The notes below the pieces were generated by a model. The model saw only the letters and a list, made by a program, of their open reading frames with translations. It was not told where the DNA came from and searched no databases. Positions 9,010-18,316 of a DNA stretch of 64,000 nucleotides are shown here, in pieces. This DNA comes from Burkholderiales bacterium (lineage in GTDB: Bacteria > Pseudomonadota > Gammaproteobacteria > Burkholderiales > Burkholderiaceae_C): the NCBI GenBank assembly GCA_011391155.1, contig JAABRA010000220.1, positions 1 through 64,000 of the forward strand. The letters are read 5' to 3'. A program made the translations under genes and the position numbers. Each line of letters opens with the position of its first letter. The first letter of the stretch is position 1.

Positions 9010-10908
9010 CTATTCGCCAGCGCGCGCCGCGGCGACCGGGTCGGGTCGTTTCGACCGCGGCAGGAAGGGCTCCAGGTCTGCGGCGCTCATGGCCGACAGG
9101 ACCTCGGCGCCATGCGCATGGCCCTGCTTGACGATGTTGTCAAACTTCTCCCACTGCAACATGCCCACACGATCCAGCGGCGGATTGAAATACAGATCAG
9201 TGATCTTCTGCGCCTCGCGCTGGCGAGAAATGCTGTACAGAATGGTGACGTTCATCAGGTACGCCACCAGGGATGGCAGCTTGTACCGGCGTTTGCTGCG
9301 CGGACGCAGCCGGTCGCGCAGCAGGGCCCAGCTGCCAGGCACCTCCTCGTTTTCAATATGCCGGGGTTTTCGGGGACTCAGGTCCACGCCGATCACCTTG
9401 CCGACGCCGCGCATGCTGCGCATCACATCCACCGGAAAATTGTTGAACGTCCCGCCATCGAACAGGATGTCTCCGCCCTGGATCACAGGCGGCAGCGCGC
9501 CCGGAATCGCGATGCTGGCCAGCATCGCCTTCACCAGGTTGCCCTGATGAAACCGATGCTCGCTGGCCTTGGAGTAATTGCTGGCAACGCAGAAATAGTT
9601 CTTCCACAGGTCTTCGACATTGGCATTCGGGCCCACCAGTTCCTGGATCGCGGTCTCGGCGATGCCGCGAAGGCGCCGTCCGGCAATCAGCGAGATCACC
9701 GGCACCAGGTTGAAATCCCCCGTGGGGTTGGTGCTGAAGGCGCGGCGGGCGATACGCATGACATCTTCGAAGGAGCGATCGGAGGCCACCAGCGCCGCCA
9801 TGACGGAGCCAATGCTGGTGCCGCCCACGAAATCGATCTCGATGCCGCGCTCCTGCAGCGCGTTGAACAGGCCCAGGTGCGCGCAGCCCCTGGCGCCGCC
9901 ACCGGCCAGGACCAGACCCACCGCGGTGCGGCTCTGGATGCGCGCCAGGCGGGCCATGTCCCGGTCCAGGGCGGGACGAATATGGACATGGCTGGTCACG
10001 GGCCTGCGCGCCAGCCAGCGGTGCGTGCCCGAAGGGCAGACCAGATCCGCCGGGTGCAGCAGCACCAGGGTTTCTGCCGCCTCGGCGCGGCCAGCTCGCT
10101 GCATCAGGAGTTCCCGTTCGGTTTCATGCAGCACCGGTTTTTGCGCGGCATCCGCGAGCAACAGCACCTCGTCGCAGCACCGGATGCAGCGCTGCGTCCA
10201 CGGTGTCGGCCCATCGTCGCCGACGAGCAGCACAAAGTCGTGGACCGCTTCGATCCTGTCGAGTTGCAGGGCAATGCGGCGATTCACGTCCGCGTCGTTG
10301 CCGTCGCTCTGGGCCAGTCCTGGCTGCCCGGACTCCTGGTCGATGCAGGCGGCGTCCACAATCCGGACCCGGCCGATGCCCTGCAACTGCTCGGCCAGAC
10401 GCTGCGCGAACGGACCGAGCTGAACCTCCTGCGTGATCGGCAGCAGGGCGATCGTGACGGGCCGCGCCAGTTCGGATCGGCTCTGGGAGTTTTGCAGCCG
10501 CTTGATGATCTGGCGCGTCAATGCGATGGAGACCTGGGCGCTGTTCGACAGCAGGCTGGCGAACTCGCTCTTGGCCAGCCGCACGAGGACCGAGTCACGG
10601 ATCGCGACCACCGTGGCCGATCGGGGGTCGTCCGTGTACAGGCTCATTTCACCCATGATCTGCCCGCGTGCCATTTCGCGCACCACGCGCTCGACCCCAT
10701 CCTCGTCGCGCACATAGACGCGCAACCGGCCGCTGATGGACAGGTACATGGAGTCGCCGGGATCGCCTTGCGCCATCAGCGTCTCGCCTGCCGCAACGGC
10801 GACCCACTCCAGATGCTGGCGCAGCAAATCCAGGGCGGCCTGATCGATGTCGCCGAGAAAGGTCCGGAGATTCTGTTCCAGGAGTTCGTTCTGGTAGTTA
10901 TTCGTCAT
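9010..10908 (-). CDS. cNMP-binding domain patatin-like phospholipase (NTE/RssA-like)
   Basis: cNMP cassette GETLMAQGDPGDSMYLSISG...GEMSLYTDDPRSATV; patatin motifs GGGARGCAHLG, GGTSIGS, FDGGTFNNFP. Confidence 0.9.
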   Translation of the reverse strand: MTNNYQNELLEQNLRTFLGDIDQAALDLLRQHLEWVAVAAGETLMAQGDPGDSMYLSISGRLRVYVRDEDGVERVVREMARGQIMGEMSLYTDDPRSATVVAIRDSVLVRLAKSEFASLLSNSAQVSIALTRQIIKRLQNSQSRSELARPVTIALLPITQEVQLGPFAQRLAEQLQGIGRVRIVDAACIDQESGQPGLAQSDGNDADVNRRIALQLDRIEAVHDFVLLVGDDGPTPWTQRCIRCCDEVLLLADAAQKPVLHETERELLMQRAGRAEAAETLVLLHPADLVCPSGTHRWLARRPVTSHVHIRPALDRDMARLARIQSRTAVGLVLAGGGARGCAHLGLFNALQERGIEIDFVGGTSIGSVMAALVASDRSFEDVMRIARRAFSTNPTGDFNLVPVISLIAGRRLRGIAETAIQELVGPNANVEDLWKNYFCVASNYSKASEHRFHQGNLVKAMLASIAIPGALPPVIQGGDILFDGGTFNNFPVDVMRSMRGVGKVIGVDLSPRKPRHIENEEVPGSWALLRDRLRPRSKRRYKLPSLVAYLMNVTILYSISRQREAQKITDLYFNPPLDRVGMLQWEKFDNIVKQGHAHGAEVLSAMSAADLEPFLPRSKRPDPVAAARAGE

Positions 10909-11112
10909 TGCGTCAGATCCATCCAGCGGCATCAAAAAAAAACCTGGCCTCGATGGAAACACCGGTTTCCTTGAGTTTCAGGGGGAGGGCCCAGTGTAAA
11001 GGGACCATGACCGGGGCGCCAGAAAGGCTGGCGACGCAGACACCCGCGTTGTCAAACTGTGGCGCAGCCGCGACCGCCTGCGCACGCAAGGCGGCGTTTC
11101 GGTACGCCGGTT

Positions 11113-11550
11113 TTACCGGGTGATGACCACCAGCACGCTGCAGGGCGCGTGCTCGATCAGCGCCTTGGAAATGGAGCCGCGCCACCAGCGCGCTGCCCAG
11201 CCGTCCAGGTGCTTGTGGCCCACCACGATCAGGTCGGCCTCGATGCGCTGGGCGCAGCTGACAATTTCGCTCACGGCGTCGCCCGTCACCACTTCGCCGC
11301 GCGCGGCCAGCCCCTTGTCGGCGAGCCGGCGCAGGCCCAGGTCGAGGGTTTCCTGAAAGCGGGTTTTTTCGTCGGTCTGCGCCGCCTCGTCATACACGCC
11401 GCCCTCGGGCCCGATGACGGACAGCGGCAGCGGCATCACCGCGATCAGGGTGAGTTCCGAATGGCTCCATTGCGCGATTTCCTGGCAGTCCAGCAGGGCC
11501 TGCTGTCCCGGCTCGGACCCGTCGTAAGCGAGCAGAATTCGTTTGTACAT
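11113..11550 (-). CDS. Universal stress protein family
   Basis: MYKRILLAYDGSEPGQQAL...ADLIVVGHKHLDGWAARWWRGSISKALIEHAPCSVLVV. Confidence 0.85.
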   Translation of the reverse strand: MYKRILLAYDGSEPGQQALLDCQEIAQWSHSELTLIAVMPLPLSVIGPEGGVYDEAAQTDEKTRFQETLDLGLRRLADKGLAARGEVVTGDAVSEIVSCAQRIEADLIVVGHKHLDGWAARWWRGSISKALIEHAPCSVLVVITR

Positions 11551-11731
11551 GGCGCACCTTTCATGTTGGTCCCGGAATCGATACCGTATTCAGGCGGCAT
11601 CTTAGGCGCTAGACGCGGGAAGCACAAAGGCAAAACCCCCACACGACGGAGACCCAAGTGACCCGCGGCTGCGACGCCCGTGATGCCGCAGTGGGCACGA
11701 CCGGTGCCGTGCCGGCTTCGGCCACCGCACG

Positions 11732-12658
11732 TCAGCGGCCCAGGAGCGCGTCGATCTGCCGGTCCTTGCGCGCCCACAGATCCGCCAGCCAACGGTGCAG
11801 CGTGGCGCGAAATTTGGCATCGCCCTCATAGTCGCCCGTGCAGAAATCGGCGGGAATAGGCAGCTGGCGCGCCCGCACGATCACCCGCGTGGCCCGGCCG
11901 CAGAGAAACTGCCAGAACGTCGGCACGCCATCCGGGTAGACCAGCGTCACGTCGACAAGGGCGTGGAACTGGTGCCCCATGGCGTGCAGCGCCAGCGCCA
12001 GCGCGCCGGCCTTGGGCTTGAGCAGATGCCGGTAGGGCGAGGCCTGGGCCGCGTGCTTGGCCGGCGTGAAGCGCGTGCCCTCGGCAAAGTTCATCACGCT
12101 GGTCGGCACCAGGGCGAACTTCTCGCAGGCGCGCCGCGTGGTCTCGCGGTCCTGCTCGCGCAGGGCGGGGTTCTTGCGCAAGGCCGCCGCGGAATGCCGC
12201 TTCATGAACGGAAAATCGAGCGCCCACCAGGCCAGCCCGATCACCGGCACGAAAAAGAGCTGCTGCTTGATGAAGAACTTGAGCATGGGAATGCGCCGAT
12301 TCATGACATGCTGCAGCACAAAAATATCGACCGCACCCTGGTGGTTGCAGTTCACCAGGTACCAGCCGCGGTAGGGCAGCGTATCGATGCCCTGCACGTC
12401 CCACACCGTGCGCTGGGTCAGCCCCATCCAGCCGCTGTTGCAGGCCACCCAGGCCGTGGCAATCGCGTTGAGCACCGGGTCGATGCGCACGCGCACCGCC
12501 TTGAAAGGCAGCAGCAGCCGGACCAGCGCCAGGGAAAGCAGCAGCGAACACCAGAACAAGGTGTTGATCAGCAGCAGCAGGAAGGCGATGACGCCACGCA
12601 CGACAGGGGGCAGGAATCCGAGCATGTTCAGTCCCGGGACAAAGGTTCTGCGCCGCAT
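11732..12658 (-). CDS. 1-acyl-sn-glycerol-3-phosphate acyltransferase-like (LPLAT)
   Basis: VNCNHQGAVDIFVLQHV (NHxxxxD) and NFAEGTRFTPAKH. Confidence 0.8.
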   Translation of the reverse strand: MRRRTFVPGLNMLGFLPPVVRGVIAFLLLLINTLFWCSLLLSLALVRLLLPFKAVRVRIDPVLNAIATAWVACNSGWMGLTQRTVWDVQGIDTLPYRGWYLVNCNHQGAVDIFVLQHVMNRRIPMLKFFIKQQLFFVPVIGLAWWALDFPFMKRHSAAALRKNPALREQDRETTRRACEKFALVPTSVMNFAEGTRFTPAKHAAQASPYRHLLKPKAGALALALHAMGHQFHALVDVTLVYPDGVPTFWQFLCGRATRVIVRARQLPIPADFCTGDYEGDAKFRATLHRWLADLWARKDRQIDALLGR

Positions 12659-12732
12659 TGTGCCGAAACCGCGGACGGGCCGGCAAGGTGACGCCGCCGG
12701 CAGGCGCGCGGCCCCATTCGGTGCTTGGCAGG

Positions 12733-13734
12733 CTACGCGCCGTCCGGCTTGATCTGTGCGCGCGCGATCACCGGCTTCCAGCGCGCCTGCTCGGCCTTGA
12801 TGAAGGCCTCGAACTCGGCGGCGGTGTTACCCACGGCCAGGGCCGTGTCGTTGGCGAGTTTTTCTTTCACGAGTGTGCTGCGCGTGGCCCGGATGGCCTC
12901 GGCCTCAAGCTTTGCCACATGCGCCTTCGGCCATTTGCTGGGCGCCAGCAGGCCATACCACTGCGTCATCTCGAAGCCCGGGTAGCCCTGCTCGGCCACG
13001 GTGGGCACGTCGGGCAACTGCGGCAGGCGCTGGGTGGTGCCGGTGGCGATGCAGCGCAGCTTGCCAGCCTTGATGAACTGCAACAGCGCGGGCGCGCCAA
13101 CCGAGGCAGCCTGCAGCCGACCGGCCATCAGGTCGGTCAGCATGGGGCCGGTGCCGCGGTAGGGTACATGCAGCACGAAGATGTCGGTGACCATCTTCAG
13201 GTACTCAAACGCCAGGTGACCGGCGCTGCCGTTGCCGGCCGAGCCGTAGTTGAGCTGGCCGGGTTTCGACTTGGCATAGGCCACGAATTCCTTGAGGTTC
13301 TTCACCGGCAGGTCGGGGTGCACCACGTACAGGCTGGGTACCTTGGACACCAGCGTGACCGGCACGAAGTCGCGGGCGGCGTCGTAGGGCAGCTTCGAGA
13401 AGATGAAGGGGTTCACGGCCAGCGTGCCGATGTGGCCCAGGATCAGCGTGTGTCCGTCCGTCGAGTTGGCGACTTCCTGCATCGCGATGTTGCCGGCCGC
13501 ACCCGGCTTGTTGTCCACGAAAACGTTCTGGCCGATGGTCTTGGCCATTTCGCCGGCTACGGCGCGCGCCACGATCTCCGAGCTACCGCCCGGGGCAAAA
13601 GGCACCACCAGGCGCAGCGGTTTGGACGGCCAGTCGGCCTGGGCGCGACCCAGCAGCGGCGTGGTGGCGAGCGCGGCAGCGCCGGAGGCGGCCAGCCACT
13701 GGCGGCGGGTGAGGGCGTGGAGGGAATCGGTCAT
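12733..13734 (-). CDS. Tripartite tricarboxylate transporter (Bug/TctC) substrate-binding protein
   Basis: WPSKPLRLVVPFAPGGSSEIVARAVAGEM...VENKPGAAGNIA-like Bug family motifs; Tat-like leader. Confidence 0.87.
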   Translation of the reverse strand: MTDSLHALTRRQWLAASGAAALATTPLLGRAQADWPSKPLRLVVPFAPGGSSEIVARAVAGEMAKTIGQNVFVDNKPGAAGNIAMQEVANSTDGHTLILGHIGTLAVNPFIFSKLPYDAARDFVPVTLVSKVPSLYVVHPDLPVKNLKEFVAYAKSKPGQLNYGSAGNGSAGHLAFEYLKMVTDIFVLHVPYRGTGPMLTDLMAGRLQAASVGAPALLQFIKAGKLRCIATGTTQRLPQLPDVPTVAEQGYPGFEMTQWYGLLAPSKWPKAHVAKLEAEAIRATRSTLVKEKLANDTALAVGNTAAEFEAFIKAEQARWKPVIARAQIKPDGA

Positions 13735-13766
13735 CGTGAGTTTCCGTGTTGAAAAATGAGAGCGGC

Positions 13767-14786
13767 TTATTCCAGCGTGATGCCGCGGGCCTTGGTCACG
13801 CGCGCCCACAGGGCGATCTGCTGCTGCACAAAGACCTGCGCGGCGTCGGGGCTGCCCTTCTGGATGTCCCCGCCGAGTTGCGCGATGCGCGCCTTGACCT
13901 CGGGCGCGTCCAGCGCCTTCTGCAGCGCCGCCGACAGCTTGCCGACCACCGCCTCGGGCGTGCCGGCGGGCGCCAGCACCACGTTCCATTCGTACACCTC
14001 GGCGCCGGGCACGCCGGCCTCGGCGAGCGTGGGCACGTCCGGCAGGATCGGCGAGCGCTTGCCCGAGGTCACGGCCAGCGCGCGCAGCTTGCCGCTCTGG
14101 ATGTGCTGAAGCGTGGAGGCCAGGTTGCCGAAGAACAGCGGCACCTGGCCGCCGATCACGTCGTTCAGCGCCGGGCCGCCGCCCTTGTACGGCACATGCA
14201 CCATGTCCACCTTGGCGGCGGATTCGAACAGCGCACCGGCCAGGTGCTGCGCCGAACCGTTGCCGGAAGAAGCAAACGAAACAGCGTCTTTTTTGGCCCG
14301 TGCGGCAGCGATCAGTTCGGCCACGTTCTTCGCCGGGAACTGGGCGTTGACCAGCACCACGTTGGGGAACAGTGCGATCACGCCGATGGCACGAAAGGCT
14401 TTTTCGGTGTCGTAGGGCAGCTTGGGGTACAGCGATGGGTTCACCGCGAACGACGAGGCGTCGAGCATCAGCGTGTGGCCGTCCGGCGCGGCCTTGGCCA
14501 CGGCGGCCGCACCGATCTGGCCGCCGGCGCCGGGCTTGTTCTCCACGATCACGGTCTGGCCCAGGGCCTCGCCGAGCTTGGGGGCGATCAGGCGCGCCAT
14601 GGCATCCGCCCCGCCGCCGGGCGGGTAGGTCACGACCAGCGAGATCGGTTTGCTGGGCCAGGGGGCGGCGGTTTGAGCCTGCGCGGCGGCGGTGGTGGTG
14701 GCGCCGGCCACTACCAATGCCATAGCAGACAATGACCAGACGACGCTGGGATAGGCCTTATTTTTCTTTAAATTTGAGTTGCTCAT
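13767..14786 (-). CDS. Tripartite tricarboxylate transporter (Bug/TctC) substrate-binding protein
   Basis: WPSKPISLVVTYPPGGGADAMARLIAPKLGEALGQTVIVENKPGAGGQIGAAAVAKA. Confidence 0.88.
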   Translation of the reverse strand: MSNSNLKKNKAYPSVVWSLSAMALVVAGATTTAAAQAQTAAPWPSKPISLVVTYPPGGGADAMARLIAPKLGEALGQTVIVENKPGAGGQIGAAAVAKAAPDGHTLMLDASSFAVNPSLYPKLPYDTEKAFRAIGVIALFPNVVLVNAQFPAKNVAELIAAARAKKDAVSFASSGNGSAQHLAGALFESAAKVDMVHVPYKGGGPALNDVIGGQVPLFFGNLASTLQHIQSGKLRALAVTSGKRSPILPDVPTLAEAGVPGAEVYEWNVVLAPAGTPEAVVGKLSAALQKALDAPEVKARIAQLGGDIQKGSPDAAQVFVQQQIALWARVTKARGITLE

Positions 14787-14820
14787 GCTGGTCTCCTGGT
14801 TGTAGATCGGGGTGGCAGGT

Positions 14821-15597
14821 TCAGCGGACCTGCGCGGTGTACTGGAAGGCAAAGGCGTCGCCCAGGGTGGTGCGAAGTTCGATGCAGCGGCCCGTCAGGT
14901 CAAACGCGCGGCGGTTCACCTGCACGCAGGGGTGGCCGGCGTCCAGCCGCAACAGCGCGGCCTGTTCGCGATTCAGCAGGCCGAAGCGCAGGTCGTCTTC
15001 GGCCTTGTTAACCGTGACGCCGCACAGGCGTTGGTACAGCGGGTAGAGCAGGTCGCCCCAGGTGGCGGTATCGGAATCCTTGAGCGCATCGAAGGCCGGC
15101 AGTGGCAGCCACAGCTGCTCCAGCAGGCAGGGCTCGCCGGCCAGGCTGCGCAGGCGCTGCAACTCCAGCACGCTGGCGCCCACGGGCAACCCGAAGGCAT
15201 CGGCCGTCTCCGGCCCGGCCGATGCCACCTGGCGCGACAGGATGGTGGAGGTGGGCGTGGCCGTCAGGTCGCCGCCGTGACGGAACCGGAAAAACCGCAG
15301 CATGGACGCACCACCCAGCCCCGCGCGCACAAAGGTGCCGCGCCCGTGTTGACGCTCCAGCAGGCCCTCGGCCACCAGCAGTGCCAGCGCCTGGCGCAGC
15401 GTGCCCAGCGCCACGCCGTGCTCGCGTGCCAGCGCGGCTTCCGCCGGAAGCGCCGTGCCCGGCACCCATTCGCCCTGCGTGATGCGCGCGCGCAGGCTGG
15501 CTGCGAGCCAGCCGTAGCGGCTTTGGCCGGGGGCGGGCTGGTCAGCGTGGGTGCCTGCCAATGCTGGAGAAAAGGCGAAGTCCATTGATTTAGTCAT
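14821..15597 (-). CDS. GntR family transcriptional regulator with UTRA domain
   Basis: Winged-helix GntR N-terminus (LRARITQGEWVPGTALPAEAALAREHGVALGTLRQALALLVAEGLLERQHGRGTFV). Confidence 0.88.
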   Translation of the reverse strand: MTKSMDFAFSPALAGTHADQPAPGQSRYGWLAASLRARITQGEWVPGTALPAEAALAREHGVALGTLRQALALLVAEGLLERQHGRGTFVRAGLGGASMLRFFRFRHGGDLTATPTSTILSRQVASAGPETADAFGLPVGASVLELQRLRSLAGEPCLLEQLWLPLPAFDALKDSDTATWGDLLYPLYQRLCGVTVNKAEDDLRFGLLNREQAALLRLDAGHPCVQVNRRAFDLTGRCIELRTTLGDAFAFQYTAQVR

Positions 15598-15619
15598 CTA
15601 GATGACTAGAATGTAAGCC

Positions 15620-16432
15620 ATGATTCCTGATTTGTCAAAACCGGTGGTGGACGCGCACTTTCATGTGTTTGCGGCGAACAGCGCCCTGCCCGGCGCGCGC
15701 TACACGCCGGGCTACGCCGCGCCGCTGTCCGCGTGGGCCGCCGCAGCCCAGCCACTGGGCGTAAAACGCGGCGTGCTGGTGCAGACCAGCTTCCTGGGCA
15801 CGGACAACAAGCTGCTGCTGGACACGCTGGCGCATCACCCCGACGCGCTGAGGGGCGTTGCCGTGGTCGCACCGACCGCCGACTTGATGACGCTGGCGCC
15901 GCTGCACACGGCCGGCGTGCGCGGCATCCGGCTGAACCTGGCGGGCATCGCGCACGACATGAGCGCCTGGTCCGCCGCCGCCGCGCTGTGGGACGCGCTG
16001 GCAGCACTCGGCTGGCACCTGGAACTGCACACCGACACGGGCAGGCTGCCCGAGGTGCTGGCGCAATTGCCCGCCGCGCTGCCGCTGGTGATCGACCACA
16101 TGGGCAAGCCCGCGGCGGTGGCCGCCGGCGACGCCACCGTGCGTGCGCTGACCGCCCGCGCGCGGCAGACGCCCGTGCACGTGAAGCTCAGCGGCGCCTA
16201 CCGGCTGGGCGGGCTCAACGCCGCTGCGCTGTCGCGCCTGTGGCTGGGTGAACTGGGCCCCGACCGCCTGCTGTGGGGCAGCGACTGGCCTTGCACCAAC
16301 CACGAGGCACAGGCCGACTACCCGGCGCTGCGGCGGGCACTGGACGACTGGCTGGGCGACGCAGCCGCTGCACGCGCCGCACTGGTGATCAACTCGGAGC
16401 GCCTGTACTGGCGTCAGGGAAGCTCGGAATAG
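15620..16432 (+). CDS. Amidohydrolase family protein (TIM-barrel, dicarboxylate lactonase-like)
   Basis: VVDAHFHVF, VIDHMGKP, LLWGSDWPCTNHE. Confidence 0.82.
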   Translation: MIPDLSKPVVDAHFHVFAANSALPGARYTPGYAAPLSAWAAAAQPLGVKRGVLVQTSFLGTDNKLLLDTLAHHPDALRGVAVVAPTADLMTLAPLHTAGVRGIRLNLAGIAHDMSAWSAAAALWDALAALGWHLELHTDTGRLPEVLAQLPAALPLVIDHMGKPAAVAAGDATVRALTARARQTPVHVKLSGAYRLGGLNAAALSRLWLGELGPDRLLWGSDWPCTNHEAQADYPALRRALDDWLGDAAAARAALVINSERLYWRQGSSE

Positions 16433-16440
16433 TCCCCATT

Positions 16441-16496
16441 GAATAGCGCACAATGACCATTCCACGCTGGGTGCGGGCATTTTTTGCTTGAATTCT
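16441..16496 (+). repeat. Dispersed repeat family A, copy A1
   Basis: gaatagcgcacaatgaccattccacgctgggtgcgggcattttttgcttgaattc. Confidence 0.75.
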
Positions 16497-16534
16497 GGGG
16501 GGGGGATCGGCGTTTCGGCGCTCCGCCAACGCCC

Positions 16535-17428
16535 TCACCCCGGCTTGCGGTTCACCAGCACGATGCCGCCGGCCACCAGCGCCAGCGCCGCCAGCAGGCT
16601 GGGGGTCACCGGCTCGCGCAGCCACAGCGCGCCAAACAGCAGCGCAAACAGCGGCGTCAGGAACACGAACACCGAAATCTTCGTCGCCGGGTAGCGGCCC
16701 AGCATCCACATCCATGCCAGGTAGCTGGCGAATGCGCCCACCACCGTCTGGACCAGCAGGGAGATCACGGCAAAGAGGCTGAAATCAAAGCTCCACCGCT
16801 CACCCAGGCCCGCGGACAGCACGGGCAGCGTGAGCGTGCTCACCGCCACCTGGTAGTACAGCAGCTTCTCGGGCGACACGCGGGCCAGCGCCGTGGCGCG
16901 GATCGTCACCGTGGTCAGCCCCCACAGCGCGCCGGCGGCCAGCCCCAGCAGGTCGCCGCGCCAGGTCAGGCCCGCATCCCCGCCCAGGAAGCCCTCGCGC
17001 AGCGCGAACACCACGGCGGCAAACGCGCAGGCCAGCCCGGTCCATTGCAAAGCGCGCAGCCGCTCGGTGTGCACCAGCAGCGGCAGCAGCCCCGCCACCC
17101 AGAACGGTGAGGTGTAGAGAAACACCGTGAGCCGCGAGGCCGAGGTGTGCTGCAGGCCGATGTAGATGCAGGCAAATTCCCCCGCGAACAGGCTGCCCGC
17201 CAGCAGCCCCGGCCACAACGAGCCGTCACGCGTGAACAGCGCCACGCCGCGCCAGCGGCACCAGGCCCACAGCAGCGCCGTGGCCCCGGCAAAACGCACA
17301 GAAGCCTGGAACACCGGCGGCACCTCGGCCAGCGTGGCCTTCACCAGCACCTGCTGGAAGCCCCAGAACAGGCAGCAGGCCAGCAGCAGCGTGGTGGCGG
17401 TGGCGTCGAGGTGGTCTTTGCGGGTCAT
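16535..17428 (-). CDS. EamA/DMT family transporter
   Basis: About 10 TM helices; FWGFQQVLVKATLAEVPPVFQASVRFAGATALL. Confidence 0.85.
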   Translation of the reverse strand: MTRKDHLDATATTLLLACCLFWGFQQVLVKATLAEVPPVFQASVRFAGATALLWAWCRWRGVALFTRDGSLWPGLLAGSLFAGEFACIYIGLQHTSASRLTVFLYTSPFWVAGLLPLLVHTERLRALQWTGLACAFAAVVFALREGFLGGDAGLTWRGDLLGLAAGALWGLTTVTIRATALARVSPEKLLYYQVAVSTLTLPVLSAGLGERWSFDFSLFAVISLLVQTVVGAFASYLAWMWMLGRYPATKISVFVFLTPLFALLFGALWLREPVTPSLLAALALVAGGIVLVNRKPG

Positions 17429-17483
17429 GGCGAGATTTTCTGGAGTCAGGTGCTTTGACGCAGCTGCCGCAGCGGGCGAGCAA

Positions 17484-17894
17484 TCAGTGGGCGCCCGGAC
17501 GGATGCAACAGATGTCGATGCCCAGCGGTTGCGCCATCAGCAACCAGGGCCGGTCAGCGGTCAGGACCGGTGCCTTGAGGCGCTGCGCCACAGCCAGACA
17601 CAGACGGTCACCCAGACTCAGCCCGATTGAGCGGGTTGCCCCGCGCATCCAGCCAGCCTGCGCACCGTCTTCGGCCGTGATGTCTACAACCGTGTAGGCC
17701 AGCTCCGCCAGAATGATCTTGATCGCTTCCGGGTCAGCGCCCCGATCAAGGGATTTCGCGATGACTTCAGCCTGGTTGGCGGCGGTCACCACGCAGGGTT
17801 CCGAATGCAGTGCCTGACGCACCACCTCGTCGCCGGGCTCGCCTTGCAGGAAAGCAATGATGGCCGAAGCATCCAGCAACGTGACCCGGCTCAT
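17484..17894 (-). CDS. PIN domain ribonuclease toxin (VapC-like)
   Basis: LLDASAIIAFLQGEPG...GLSLGDRLCLAVAQRLKAPVLTADRPW PIN acidic motifs; overlaps antitoxin ORF by 4 nt. Confidence 0.87.
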   Translation of the reverse strand: MSRVTLLDASAIIAFLQGEPGDEVVRQALHSEPCVVTAANQAEVIAKSLDRGADPEAIKIILAELAYTVVDITAEDGAQAGWMRGATRSIGLSLGDRLCLAVAQRLKAPVLTADRPWLLMAQPLGIDICCIRPGAH

Positions 17895-18136
17895 TCGGCC
17901 TCGGACGCCGCACGGCGTTCCGCGATGAGTTCGTCGGCCAGCGAAGGTGAATTCCTGGGCACGTATTTCTGGAACAGGTCCTGGGCCTTTTGCAGTTGCG
18001 CGCGCCGCGTTGTCGCGACCAGTTCCCCGTCGCGGGCGCTCCAGATCAATTGATCGCCGTCCTGGATATCAAGCTGCGTACGCAGGGCGGCCGGTATAAC
18101 GGCCCTGCCATTCGATAGGTTGGATGTGGGTTTCAT
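17891..18136 (-). CDS. AbrB/MazE-type antitoxin (VapB-like)
   Basis: LSNGRAVIPAALRTQLDIQDGDQLIWSARDGELVAT swapped-hairpin AbrB motif. Confidence 0.85.
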   Translation of the reverse strand: MKPTSNLSNGRAVIPAALRTQLDIQDGDQLIWSARDGELVATTRRAQLQKAQDLFQKYVPRNSPSLADELIAERRAASEAE

Positions 18137-18146
18137 GGCGTTTTTA

Positions 18147-18164
18147 CATAAATGCTAGTTTATG
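18147..18164. promoter_or_regulatory. Inverted repeat, candidate autoregulatory operator of the PIN/AbrB operon
   Basis: CATAAA-TGCTAG-TTTATG, 10 nt upstream of the antitoxin start codon. Confidence 0.45.
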
Positions 18165-18316
18165 CCATTTTAGATATAAATTTTTCATATTGCCACATTG
18201 ACGACAGGCCTCATATCAAACCATTCTGGCCACTGCGAGGCGGCTCTTCACCGATCTGGCGGTTCACGCCTGACTTCGTCAAGCACCCGGCTTGCCGCCT
18301 CGCCAGGATCAGCCGC

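Noticed and set aside
6791-10908. Direct assignment of the cyclase-patatin pair as a CBASS or Pycsar system
   Set aside because: The cyclase is a membrane CHASE2 class III enzyme rather than a CD-NTase or typical Pycsar cyclase, and the lipase has an NTE-like cNMP domain; no defence-island neighbours were seen. Kept as a hypothesis only.
10924-10932. A9 homopolymer upstream of the patatin gene
   Set aside because: Outside the most likely CDS and without other evidence for phase variation.
9112-10974. 620-aa plus-strand ORF opposite the patatin gene
   Set aside because: Antisense artefact of high-GC coding sequence.
16497-16505. Run of nine G residues, possible phase-variable tract
   Set aside because: It lies between convergent genes with no evident effect on a reading frame or promoter; could also be sequencing noise.
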